From contig PUFA01000006.1 of assembly GCA_003508835.1 (NCBI GenBank), positions 4,154,001-4,218,000 on the forward strand: DNA of 64,000 nucleotides, given 5' to 3'. Made by a program: the position numbers and the translations under genes. The notes beneath the pieces were generated by a model. That model saw nothing but the letters and a program-made list of their open reading frames with translations, searched no databases and was not told the DNA's origin. Origin of the DNA: Eonycteris spelaea. Lineage: Eukaryota; Chordata; Mammalia; Chiroptera; Pteropodidae. This document shows, piece by piece, positions 1 to 9,544 of this stretch (its first letter is position 1; each line of letters begins with the position of its first letter).

Positions 1-500
1 AAGTATCTATGTGCCTTGTTTCCCATGTGGAGAACATGTGTCTGTACACGCACACCTGTGTGCGCATGTGTGTACAAATGCTCCTGTGAGGTTATTTCTT
101 GCATACCTGTGTCTTTGTCAGTGCATGTGCACTGATGTGCACAGGTGAATGCTACATTCTGTGCACATGGAGTGTGCATTTTTGTGTGTGCCCATATTCC
201 TGGGTGGGTGTATTTGTGTGCATGTGACAGAGCCTGTGTTTATACATGCACTCATGTGCTTTGCATGTTTGTGCATGGACATCTGCTCGCAGGCACATAC
301 ATGTGAATTTTTGCAAGTCTACTAATAAGATATATATTTATGTCCGAGCGCATCTGTGGTGTGTGGGACATATGCCTAAGCACAGGGCAAGGCAGGCATA
401 TGCACCTGTGTACATGGCGGGATATGGGATGAGAAAATCCCTGGTTGGGGCATACATATATATGTAGCATGCATGTACTTGGGCATTTGTGTGTGACTTG
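1..500. repeat. Degenerate TG-rich tract
   Basis: Alternating purine-pyrimidine words such as gtgtgcgcatgtgtg recur through the block without a fixed period. It looks like a decayed (TG)n microsatellite expansion. Reading frames here are by-products of the repeat and no gene is supported. Confidence 0.6.
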
Positions 501-509
501 TGGCAGAAA

Positions 510-695
510 GGTATAACGTAGCAGCCAAGGGCCCACAGGCTTTGGGTTTGAGGTCTGGCTCTGCCATTTTCTACCCGCATAACTTTAGGATAATCACTTA
601 ATCTCTCTAATCTTCGGTTTTCTTATCTGTGAAATGGAGATAATAAGAGCATCTATTTCATATTGTCATTGCACAGATCCAGCATGGAGCTAGCT
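510..695 (+). mobile_element. MIR SINE fragment
   Basis: The order 'ggtctggctctgccatttt', 'atcacttaatctctctaatc' and 'tatctgtgaaatggagataa' matches the tRNA-derived body and core of MIR in sense orientation. Confidence 0.75.
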
Positions 696-1011
696 GCCTG
701 GAAGAAACCCTGTGGGTAGACACTTGGGGAGACAGCTGGTCAGGCACAGGTCACACAGCAACAGCTACGACCTCTGAGATCTTTGTTGCATTCGATGAGT
801 TCTCATATTTTTTACCTACCTTTGACCGATGGGAAACTGAGACAAAGAAGTAGATGGTGGTGAAGCTGGAATTTGCTGATCAGCCTACAAACAGGGTTAT
901 TCCTGAGGGCGAGAGGGCAGCTTCAAGAGGATGGAGTAATGCATACCTTGGCGGACCCCATGCACAAATATATAAACCTAGACAGCAGCAGCATGGGGGC
1001 AGGTGAGGGAT

Positions 1012-1043
1012 ATAGGAGTATAGGCAATATAGGCAATATAGGT
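1012..1043. repeat. Short tandem repeat (ataggcaat-like)
   Basis: Three to four consecutive units of about 9-10 bp (ataggagt, ataggcaat, ataggcaat, atagg) lie side by side. Confidence 0.6.
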
Positions 1044-1089
1044 GAGGAAGACAGGCAACCCTTAAGGAGCCCAGCTCTGTCCTGTAAAC

Positions 1090-1312
1090 CAGGAGTCCCC
1101 AACCCCAGGCCATTGACCAGTATCAGTTCAGCACCTGTTAGGAACTGGGATGCACAGCAGGAGGTAAGCGGCAGACAAGCGAGCAAAATTTCATCTGTAC
1201 TTGCAGCCATTCCCCAGCACTAACATCACTGCCTCGGCTCCACCTCAGATCATCAGGCGTTAGATTCTCATAGGAGCACTGGTCCTGGGGCCAAAAAGGT
1301 TGGGAACCGTTG
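1090..1312. mobile_element. hAT-family non-autonomous DNA transposon (MER1-like)
   Basis: The left end CAGGAGTCCCCAACC and the reverse complement of the right end, CAACGGTTCCCAACC, form terminal inverted repeats. Perfect 8-bp direct repeats (ctgtaaac) flank the element at 1082-1089 and 1313-1320, as expected for hAT insertion. Inside is the 'ctcagatcatcaggcgttagattctc' motif common to this mammalian group. There is no transposase, so it is a fossil MITE-like copy of 223 bp. The exact subfamily name is from memory. Confidence 0.85.
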
Positions 1313-1329
1313 CTGTAAACACAGCTTCA

Positions 1330-1490
1330 GTCTAACCCTATCATTTACTCATCAAGAATCTGAGGCCGAGAGGGAAAGGAGCTTGCTAAAAGCCATAGGA
1401 CAGAAAAACTCTAGAACAGAAGCCCTTGGCACCCAGGCCATGGCTCTTACCCCTTGTTCTCCTCATCTACCACACTGCCACTCAAGTGGC
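1330..1490 (-). mobile_element. MIR SINE fragment
   Basis: Antisense MIR features appear in order: 'aatctgaggccgagaggg', 'gcttgctaaaagccatagga', then a region equivalent to 'ccatggctcttacccc'. Confidence 0.55.
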
Positions 1491-1504
1491 ACTGACCGGG
1501 CTGG

Positions 1505-2060
1505 GAAATGATGGGCAGGGACAGGGTCCTCCCCATGGGTAGGTCATTGAGCATTCAAACTACCTGGTGGTGGTCAGCACAGAGGGTCCACTGTGTCCCC
1601 ATTTGGGGGAACATGACCCCTGGACCTAAGATCCTGCACTTCCCCTACCTAAGATTGCAACCAGTATGCTTTACTTTTTTTTTCCTTCATATTTTGTGGG
1701 GTAATTTTTTATGTTACTTTTTTAGTTAAAAAAAAAAAAGTCAAAACTTTAAAAAATCACACCCAGCAGCAGCAGCAGCAGTGCAACCTCACCGGTTGAC
1801 ATTGCCACTCTCATTAGCACTGCCATCCCCGAGTCATCACCATTTCCAGCATCAGGGTATGACTGCTCCCCATCACCAATTCTCATCCCTTAAGCTGCCC
1901 TTACCTCTAGCCCTTAATAAATGTCTCTGTCATGGCCCCGGAATTCAATAAAAATCGTTTTCCCCCACCATTTGTATTTCATTTCTTCTCCCACCTCCAT
2001 GCTCATTCCAGGATTATGTGATCCAAAGCCCTCCCCAAACCTGCATCCTGCCTTGCTCCC
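1505..2060. other. Non-coding flank, no gene seen
   Basis: This stretch holds T- and A-runs around 1670-1740, a perfect (CAG)6 at 1764-1781 and otherwise unremarkable unique DNA. I see no splice-flanked exon or conserved reading frame. Confidence 0.5.
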
Positions 2061-2077
2061 CTGCTCCCAAGAGTCCC

Positions 2078-2117
2078 TGGCCTGGCCTGGCCTGGCCTGG
2101 CTTGGCCTGGCCTGCAG
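2078..2117. repeat. (CCTGG)n microsatellite
   Basis: About seven units of cctgg/cttgg occur in tandem, ending in cctgcag. Confidence 0.85.
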
Positions 2118-2224
2118 AAACCTCAGGCTGGGCTTTGGACCTGAAGCCTCACTGGGGGCTAACAGCAGGCAAGGAAGCCAGGAGGAGCAGAAGGGCCTGC
2201 AGCCCCCTCCTCACGCCTAGCGCC

Positions 2225-2440
2225 CCACCCACCCAGCCGGCAGCCTGTCTGCCTTCCTGAGCTCATTAACTGCAGGTCACTGTTCAGCAGGAAAGACAAG
2301 GCGTGGGTTCTGCAGGCGTTCATTAGCCGTGAGAGGAACAGTGTGTGTGAAATTAGCAGTCACCTGAGGACCTCGATAATTTCATAATTAGGAGGCCTAA
2401 TGGCTCCAGCTCTGGATGCCAAATGACTTAACCCTTGCCT
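2225..2440. promoter_or_regulatory. Candidate conserved non-coding element downstream of FOXO6
   Basis: This non-repetitive block is rich in homeodomain-type cores: gctcattaactgc, cgttcattagccg, gaaattagcag, cataattagg and gcctaatgg. The balanced composition and dense TAAT/ATTA motifs, between simple repeats, resemble a vertebrate enhancer. Conservation cannot be tested here. Confidence 0.35.
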
Positions 2441-2601
2441 GCTGGGCGCCTATCCTCCAGTCCAAGGCTGAGAGGACGGCCTGCAGTAACCCCTCTGTTC
2501 CAGTCCCCACTCCCTATGGTCCAGCCACATTCATTTCTGCCACCCCAGGACCCAGCACCAGGGCTGGCACAGAGGGGGTGCAAAAGCAAAGTTAATAGAG
2601 T

Positions 2602-2630
2602 AAATGAATGAATGAATGAATGAACGAACG
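2602..2630. repeat. (GAAT)n microsatellite
   Basis: Six to seven gaat/gaac units in tandem. Confidence 0.85.
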
Positions 2631-2694
2631 ATCAGGTGTCTAAATGGTCAAAGTTTCAGCCCCCATTGCAGGTGCTCAGGGGAGGAAGGACACT

Positions 2695-2775
2695 CCATCT
2701 GTGTGAGCAGGTATGTGGCTGTGTGCAAGCCTGTGTGTATGTGTGTGCGAGTGAGAGCGTGAGGGCACACTCACA
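2695..2775. repeat. TG-rich tract
   Basis: Interrupted gtgtgt/gtgtgc words form a short decayed (TG)n stretch. Confidence 0.5.
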
Positions 2776-3311
2776 TGTGGGTCTCTGATGTTTGCTTCTA
2801 AGAACCTGTCCTTGTCCACACTTATATCTGTGATACTCATTCTGCTGCCTCCTGTCTGGAAGCAGAGGATGCTCTGCAATGGGGCCTCCAGTACTTCCCT
2901 TGAAGCCAGCTCCCCTGGCATAATGGTGGCTCCAGGATTTCTATATGGGAACACTCAGGGGGGCACATTTGAGAGGAAGAGGTAGCCTAGAGACTTTGCC
3001 TTGAATCTGCATTTGCATAGCAAGTACACTGTTCTGATTTAAACGAAATGTTTATTTGGGAGCTGGTCCTAATAATGGGGTGCTGAAGTCTCCCCCTTTA
3101 ACATGGGGGAGTTGCTTGTGACAGTCTCCAAAGATGCCACCCAAGCCTTTCTCAGCCTGCTCCCCATCTCCCTACCCTTCCCCTGGTCCTGAAGATGGAA
3201 AGGCTGAGGAGGAAGGTGGGGTCCACTAGGCTCCAGGATGGTCCACTAGGCCTCCCCCAACATGGGGCAACTGTTTCTGAGCCTGCAGTGACCCTGCCTC
3301 ACACCTCTAAT

Positions 3312-3530
3312 TGCAGAGCAGAAGTGAAGAGATCAGAGGAAAGGAGAATGAAGGAATGGGAAGAGAGGAGGTAAGAGGAAAACAATAAAGTAGAAAGAGA
3401 GACCAGGAGGGTAGGGGGAAGAAAGGGAAGGAGGAGAAAGGATGGGAAGTCCCAAGGAGGTGAGAAAGAAGATAAGAGGAGGGAGATGGGAGGGGAAGAG
3501 AGAGGAGGAGAGGCAAGGAGGCTGAGAGCA
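3312..3530. repeat. Homopurine tract (GA-rich)
   Basis: More than 200 bp consist almost only of A and G on the plus strand (words such as gaagagaggagg and ggaaggaggagaaagg), with few pyrimidine interruptions. The Leu/Ser/Pro-rich frame on the other strand is a by-product. Confidence 0.8.
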
Positions 3531-3539
3531 TTATCAGCA

Positions 3540-4064
3540 CTTAAAAAGCGAGCAGCTCAGTTCTTCTTTGGCACAAATAATGGCTTTTTATGAATAAATC
3601 ATGTGTCAGATGCCTCCCAGGGAGTAGGCATGGAGGGGGGCGAGTCGGCCAGGCTCCCGGCTGGCGGGAATGGGCCAGTCGCACACCCCAGCTGCAAGGG
3701 TGTTGCCTCCTTTCTCCTGATGGGGCCCAGCAGTACAGAAGCTGTCTCTGGAATTACCACCGCCCTGAGCCAGACATGCTCGGTCATTACTCTGAGGTGG
3801 TCTCACTGCTCCCTGCTCAAGAGCCTGGCCCATCCCAGGGTGGGGAGTGTCCCTCTACTGCCCTTCCCTCCCACAGCAGGGCAGCACAGGAGATGCTCCT
3901 GGCAGGGAAACACCAGCTCGGGTGCACCCCAGAGAGAGATCTGTGCCAAGATACGCAGACACACCCCGAGAAGAAGGCATGCAGTGCACACAACTGATCC
4001 AAGCATGGAGTCTGCAGTTCCGGGTGCAGACGTGAACACACTCAGAGATGGAGACTGTCATCCC

Positions 4065-4066
<2 letters not shown>
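3540..4066. other. Non-coding stretch, overlapping open frames not supported as genes
   Basis: Several frames of 60-190 codons overlap on both strands. They have no splice context or recognisable domain, and one runs directly into the CA microsatellite. They are chance frames in GC-rich DNA. Confidence 0.5.

Positions 4067-4104
<38 letters not shown>
4067..4104. repeat. (CA)19 microsatellite
   Basis: An uninterrupted dinucleotide run of 38 bp, followed by CA-rich sequence to about 4230. Confidence 0.95.
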
Positions 4105-4106
<2 letters not shown>

Positions 4107-4330
4107 CACGTGCACACTCAGAGAGACCCCAACCATCACCCATCCTGCCCCCCTCCCAGCACATACACATAGGCCCACACAGACAGATGCATGTAGGGCT
4201 ACATGGACACACACAGACCTGCGCACGCACGCTAGCAGCCCACCCTCTGGCAACCCGAATGGGGGCAGCTTTGTCGCTCATATGGAGCCCAGACCCAGCT
4301 GGGCTATCCCAGAGTCTGGTTGTGGGGTGG

Positions 4331-4412
4331 GGCTGGGACATCTGTCCCAGGGGAGGGTCCATCAGCCTCTCTGTGGGACTGGGACATCTGTCCCAGGGAA
4401 GGGTCCATCAGC
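4331..4412. repeat. 46-bp tandem duplication carrying a palindrome
   Basis: Two near-identical units lie at 46-bp spacing. Each contains the perfect inverted repeat TGGGACATCTGTCCCA (at 4334-4349 and 4380-4395) followed by agggtccatcagc. The copies differ by a base or two. Confidence 0.9.
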
Positions 4413-4429
4413 TCCCCACCCAGTGAGGA

Positions 4430-5370
4430 CAGCTACCATACTGCACAGTGAGGTCTCAACCCCCAACTGAGCCCAAGCTGGACAGGTCCTGCCGGCTCCA
4501 AGCTCCTTTGCTCCTCTGCTCACAGCCACCTCCCCAAAGGCAGTAGAGTCCATAGAAGAGCCAGGGGATTGGAAGTATACAGTCTGGGCAGGAACCCCAT
4601 TTCTTCCCTTTTGCCAGTAGTGTAACCTCAGAGAATAATTCCAATCTTATTTGTTCCTCATAAAAAATCTGAGACAGATGCTGCTGCCCCGTCTTCCAGG
4701 CGAAGATCGCGAGGCTCAGAGAAGTGCACTGGGCATTTCTTTCTAGGACCACGCCGTTTTTGCAAACTTTAGGAGCCCAGTATCTTGGTTTTCTTCCTTC
4801 CTTCCCTGTGGCTGCTCCTTCTCAGCCAGTGGTTCCCCCTTCCTGTGCCGAGGTTTTTTCTAAGGTGTTCATCAGAGCAGACTGAAGTTGCCTGTTCTTC
4901 CCACGCTGCACCACCCCTAAGCCACTCCCAACACTTCCATGACAGTTTCTGTGTTCTTGATTCTCTGACTGCCCTCTCCATCCCAGACAGCTTCCTGGGC
5001 ACCTGACCCTGTTATCCAGCTGGCCACCATGTTGCCCAGTGCCAGGGAATGCCATTCACACAGAGTATATATGCTCCTGAATATTTCCCAAATCCCAGGG
5101 GTGCTCATAGGACATAACTCAAATTGGACCTGGTTGAGGCTGAGTGCACCATCCCCCAGGCTCCTCCTGTCTGGAAGTTCCCAATGACGTTACATCCAAA
5201 ACGTATGAGAATCCATCCTTTCCTCTCCAGCCCAAATACCTTCCCTCTCTCTCCTGGTTTGAGTCACCCAGCACCCCTGGCCTTGCTACTGACCCTCTCT
5301 TATTGTTGCCCCTCTGGCCCATTTGCCTCCCCATCATCAGTAACTTTTCCCTCTCAGAGTTCTGGGCACA
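4430..5370. other. Unique intergenic DNA, no feature assigned
   Basis: A weak MIR-like antisense fragment may lie near 4610-4730. Otherwise I see no repeat family, exon or clear regulatory block. Confidence 0.4.
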
Positions 5371-5379
5371 CTAAAACCC

Positions 5380-5760
5380 AAATGATCTTTTGGTTCTGGC
5401 CCCCATCTGATCTCAACTCCAGGTCTCTGATCAAGCCATTCCCTCTGCCTGACGCCCTTCACTTCCCAATGCCTGCTCATCTTCCAAGGCTCAGCTGAGA
5501 CAACACTCCCTCCAGGAACCCTCCCTGATGCCTCAAGCACGGGATAGATGCAGCTGTGTCTTTCATTCCCCTAACAGCCCCCTGGCTCCTCCATTTAGCT
5601 CTGATCTATAATCACATTTTTACTCCTCTGTGTCCCCCTAGAGCCTCTAAGTTCCTTGAGGGCAGAGTTGTGCGTATGTTGCTCTCTATGGCAGCCCCAG
5701 GGCTTGGTACAATACCTGGCACATGATAGGTGCTCAATCAATCTTCCACGGATGAGTGAC
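5380..5760 (+). mobile_element. L2 LINE, 3' end
   Basis: The L2 tail signature appears in order: 'tcttccaaggctcagctgag', 'gccctccctgatgcc', 'aagttccttgagggcagag', 'ggcttggtacaatacctgg' and 'gataggtgctcaatcaat'. Confidence 0.8.
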
Positions 5761-5779
5761 TGCGTCAGTGAGTGCAGGG

Positions 5780-5985
5780 CCTGTGCTGAGCGCTTTACAT
5801 ACCTTCTCTTATTTATTCACTAGAAATCCATGCGATGGGAGCTACTATCCTGTGATCCAGACCAGGAAAGCAAGGCTATAGAGGTTGAAAACATGCCCGA
5901 TATCATGCAGCTGGTAAAGCGGCAGGGAATGAATGGATTCAAACAGAAGTGTGTGTGCTTTCAGAGGCCTCCTTTCTACTACCCC
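5780..5985 (-). mobile_element. MIR SINE
   Basis: Antisense MIR from 'gcgctttacataccttctc' through 'gaggttgaaaacatgcccga' to 'gaatggattcaaacagaag'. Confidence 0.7.
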
Positions 5986-5994
5986 ACCCCGCTT

Positions 5995-6115
5995 TCTCAA
6001 GTCATTTTCCATCTCTGACCCTGTTTTCTCATCTGTACAATGGGAACAAAAATTATACCTAATACAGAAGCTGACACTAACAGGTTCTCCGTAAATATCT
6101 GTGCCTTCTCTCCCA
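5995..6115 (+). mobile_element. MIR SINE fragment
   Basis: Sense MIR core: 'gaccctgttttctcatctgt', 'acaatgggaacaaaaattat'. It ends in a diverged 3' tail. Confidence 0.65.
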
Positions 6116-6389
6116 ACTCCGAGGCTTATTCAGAACAGAATTTCTCCAGGGCAGAAACTTCCTGCATGCACATGTTCACAAAGACAGGTGCAGAGCTCCA
6201 CACAGGCACATTCTCAGCATCCAGAACTCAGTAGGCGCCTAACCACTGCGTGTTGCGCGGACAGGCATCAGGGAACGCTGACACACACTCAGATACAAAG
6301 CCACAGTAGGTGCTCAGGCCCTGGAACCCCGCCCCCCCCATCCCTGCTAGTTCTCCTCTTCCGCAGCCACTCCCCTGCTAGCCCAAGGC

Positions 6390-7303
6390 GCGGGAAATAT
6401 TTAAAACAATTTTATTCATGAAAATATGCTGTACAATGCACTCTACACGGCCTCGACACGGCACACACGCACACGCACACGCTGACGGCACGGCCACGGT
6501 ACACAGCCTACGATATGCGCCAGGGACGCCGCGCCCACAGCCCGCCCCGACCGGACACTTATAAATATGGGAGAGAAGAGCCAGGACTGGCACGGAGAAA
6601 GGGGTGTCGGGTTAGGGTGTGGATCCGGAGCTGAGGCCCGCTAGACAGGCTGAGACCAGGACTGGGTGGTGGTGGTGAGGACTGGAAAGGGTGATTGACT
6701 CCAACAGGGAAGGGGAGAAGCCAAGGTTGGCAAGATTGGGAGGGAGGGGCTGAACCATGGGGGAGGAGGGTCGAAAGGGAGGTTAGGACTGAAGGAGGAC
6801 GATTCCAGGTGTACAGCCAATAGGTAGGTGTGAGTGTGTTTCTGGAGAGGGTTGCTGGATTTTTGTGGGTGAAGCTAAGACCAGTAGAAAGTGTCAATTG
6901 GAGTGGGCGATTCACCAACGCGAGGGCCCCCCACCCCCGGGAAAAGAAACTGTATGATTCAGAGACGCCCCGCCCCATCTCCAGTTGGCTTCTCTGACCA
7001 GCGCAGCCCACTTCGCTCCTCCCCACTCCCACCCAGCCCGGGCTCAGCCTCTGCCCCCAGGCTTCCTGCCCCGGGAGTAGGGGGAGAGGCTCTCAGGAGT
7101 CTGGGCAGGAATGGCAGGGCGCCCCAGCCCCTCCCTACCACTTCCCTCAGCGGCCAACTTCTGAGGGATGTCTCCAGCAGGGCTGAGGCTGCCTCCAGGA
7201 TCCTCCCATGGATCTGAATCAGGGGTGGGGACCCGGGGATCAGGATGGGAAGACAGAAGCCCCTTTGGGGGCGGGGCGGACACCCGGGGCTCCCGAGCGG
7301 CCT
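6390..7303 (-). other. FOXO6: FOXO6 3' untranslated region
   Basis: This region lies between the FOXO6 stop codon (7306-7304) and a canonical AATAAA poly(A) signal at 6416-6411, so the 3' UTR would be about 0.9 kb with cleavage expected near 6390-6400. The last 160 bases before the signal are unusually CpG-rich for a 3' UTR and non-repetitive, which suggests selection. The extent is inferred; no transcript evidence is available. Confidence 0.6.
6411..6416 (-). terminator. FOXO6: FOXO6 poly(A) signal AATAAA
   Basis: Reading the minus strand, 'catgaataaaattgtttt' contains the canonical hexamer, followed by a T-rich stretch. It is the first convincing signal downstream of the FOXO6 stop. Confidence 0.65.
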
Positions 7304-8560
7304 TCAGCCCGGCACCCAGCTCTGGTTGGGGGCGGGGCCCCGGCCAGGCCGGGCGGCGGCGGAGGCAGGGCCGAGTCGAAGTTGAAGTCCATTTCGTCGC
7401 TGTCCATGAAGTCGTTAAGGATGATGGACTCGACGTCACACTCCAAGCTGCCGCTGAACATGTCAAGGTCCAGGTCGGCCGGGAAGCGGTCGGGTGCGGC
7501 ACCCAGCGGCCCGGCGGCGGCCGCCGCGTACGGCCCGGGTAGCGCGTCCAGCAGGAGGCCGCCAGGTGGGCCCCCGAAGGCGGCCGCGTGGCCGGGCGGC
7601 GCCAGACCCGCGGTGCCCGCCTCGCCGGGCAGCGTCATAAGGCTGATGGGGTGGGCTAAGGCACTGCGCGAGGGCACCGGCGGCGCGTACGGGGCCGCCC
7701 CCTTGCCGGGGTAGGCTGTGGCCGCGCTCGCCAGCGCGAGCTCCCCGGGCGCGCCCAGCACCGGGCCGGGGCGGGGCGCGGGCGGCGGCGGCGGCGGCAG
7801 CAGCGCGGGCAGCGCCCCGGGGCGGAAGGGCGCGGCGGCCGGCGCAAAGCTGGCCTGCTTGTTCTCCTGTATGGTCTGCATAGGCAGGCGGCGCAACGCG
7901 CCCAGCGCCGGCGGCCCAAAGCCCCCACTCCCGCCGTAGGTACCGCCCTTGCAGCCGCCGAAGTAGGCGGGCGTCCCGCGCGGGGCCGCGGCCCGTACGC
8001 GTCCTGCGCGCCCTCCAGTAGGGACTCCGGAAGCCCCGCGCCGCCGCCGCCGCCGTGCAGGCCCAGGGGGCCTCCCAGCTCGGCCAGGCGGGGCAGCTCC
8101 CCCGGGCAGCGCGTACCTAGCGCAGGCGACAGCGCGCTCGCCGGACTGGGGTACATGAGCGGTGACGATGGCGCAAGGGCTTCCAGAGCCTCGTCGTCCT
8201 CCAGTTCGGCCGCCTCTCCAAGCAGGGGTCTCCTGCCGCCGCGGAAGTCGGCCCACGCCTCGTAGTCATCGCTGGCGTGCGAGGCCGGGCTCGTGGCCCA
8301 CTTGGCCGCGGCAGGCACAGGCCCCGGGGCTGGGGCGCCCGGGGGGCTGTCATCGGGGCTTCGCTCGGGTGCCTGCAGCTGCTTTTTCTTGCTCGCCTTG
8401 CCCTTGATGCGCAGAAACTTGGCTCCGTTGTCCATGGACACGGCCCTGCGCCGTGGGGTCTTGCCGGTCTTCCCGCCCTCGGGGTTCAGCATCCACCATG
8501 AGCTCTTGCCTGTGCCCTCGTTCTGCACGCGGATGAAACGGGTGTGCAGCGACAGGTTGT
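7240..8560. promoter_or_regulatory. CpG island over FOXO6 exon 2
   Basis: The block is extremely GC- and CpG-rich, with GGC/GCC runs at 7770-7800 and 8038-8056. It coincides with the proline/alanine/glycine-rich coding exon, so CpG density is at least partly coding-driven. The long open frames on the plus strand through this block are antisense shadows. Confidence 0.7.
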
Positions 8561-8573
8561 GCCGGATGGAGTT
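7304..8573 (-). CDS. FOXO6: FOXO6 coding exon 2 (two apparent 1-base frameshifts)
   Basis: This is the 3' coding exon of forkhead box O6, a nuclear DNA-binding activator in insulin/AKT signalling. The acceptor is CCACAG at 8579-8574, and the first codons read [13 protein letters not shown], completing the forkhead domain (about residues 81-175). Next come the second AKT site RRRAVS (S184 when numbered from exon 1) and the basic nuclear-localisation stretch KGKASKKK. The conserved block [13 protein letters not shown] lies near residue 370 and the acidic activation motif ([11 protein letters not shown] to DFNFDS) near residues 505-535. The family-typical C-terminus NQSWVPG ends in a TGA at 7306-7304. 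The third AKT site of other FOXOs is absent, as known for FOXO6. The frame breaks at about 7975-7977 (GGG run, minus strand) and 7328-7332 (C run). Allowing one missing base at each, the two exons total 561 codons, close to the 559 I recall for mouse. The uncorrected last frame would run on to about 7240. Confidence 0.9.
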
Positions 8574-8604
8574 CTGTGGCCAGAGACAAGGACACGGGTG
8601 GGGG

Positions 8605-8750
8605 AGTGGGAAGTGAGAAGGCCATGGGGAAAGATGGGAAAATGATAGAAACAGGAGGGGGAGAAAATAGCGAAAAGAATGGAGAAGAGCCAGAAGGGAG
8701 AAGAGGGGGAAATAGGGAAGAGGAAAGCGGGAAGGGGTGAGGAGAGCAGG
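8605..8750 (-). promoter_or_regulatory. Extended polypyrimidine tract upstream of the exon 2 acceptor
   Basis: On the transcript strand about 140 bases are almost entirely C and T (the plus strand reads gggagaaaatagcgaaaag and similar). It ends about 30 bases before the AG. It is much longer than a usual acceptor tract. Confidence 0.6.
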
Positions 8751-9049
8751 TGTTAAGTACCAGGTCGGACAAACTCAGAACACCCCTCCAAGACCCCAGA
8801 ACCTCACACCCTTCTCCTTCCCCCGCCCTCACAGGCACTGCCCAGAGAGTGGGGCTGGAACTTTGGGCCTAGCCTCTCCCTGGAGGCAAAGCCCAACCCT
8901 GAGGGCTTCTCTTAAGGGTCCTGCAACAGGGATGCAGGACCCCCTCCCCTGACTCAGCCAAGCCCCACCAGGCTGCAAGGGGCCCCCCAGCAGATTATGT
9001 AAGGGCTCATGGCTCAGCGGCTCATTTGTCCACCCCCCTCCCTCCCCAG

Positions 9050-9225
9050 CCTGGCATGGCGCCAGGAGCCCGAAAACCCAGGGCTCCAGAAATCAATCTC
9101 GCGGTGACTGATTAAGCCCTGTTTAGAACTAATTGCTCTTTCGTGTGTGGGGAGAATAAATTACCTGCTTTAATTTCGTGTCTTTAAAATGCAACTGCAG
9201 GTAGAGAAGACTGTTAACCCTTTGC
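9050..9225. promoter_or_regulatory. Candidate intronic enhancer near exon 2
   Basis: Unique sequence with clustered motifs: gaaatcaatctcgcggtgac, ctgattaagccc, gaactaattgctc, aataaattacc and ctttaatttcg. It lies about 0.5 kb inside the intron and carries no recognisable repeat. Function is inferred from composition only. Confidence 0.35.
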
Positions 9226-9544
9226 TGGGAGGGCCTGGCCAGGGAAAACAGAATAGGCTGGGTGCCCCCAAGGTCAGCAGAGGCCAGAGACTTCAGAGAT
9301 CTCCCCTCAACTCCTCTGAGCTTCTGTGAGCTCCACAGAGGCTTGGATTGCAGCAAGCCCCTCAAAGCATATCCATGGGCCATGGAGACCTCCAACCCCA
9401 CCTCTGTTCAGTACCTGCCTTCAAGTCTGCCCAGCTCTCTGACCTGCCCTTTGGGTTGCAGCCCACTCCCCAACCCTCCAACCCCCCACGAATCTGAAAC
9501 AGAGTACCTCATCCCTAAATGCCCCTTCTTAGTGGAACCTTCAC

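Noticed and set aside
3603..4172. 189-codon open frame on the plus strand
   Set aside because: It ends in the (CA)n microsatellite (a His-Thr repeat), overlaps other chance frames on both strands and has no splice signals or recognisable domain.
7208..7714. 168-codon plus-strand frame opposite FOXO6 exon 2
   Set aside because: It mirrors the GC-rich coding exon on the other strand; the peptide is Gly/Ala/Pro/Arg-rich noise.
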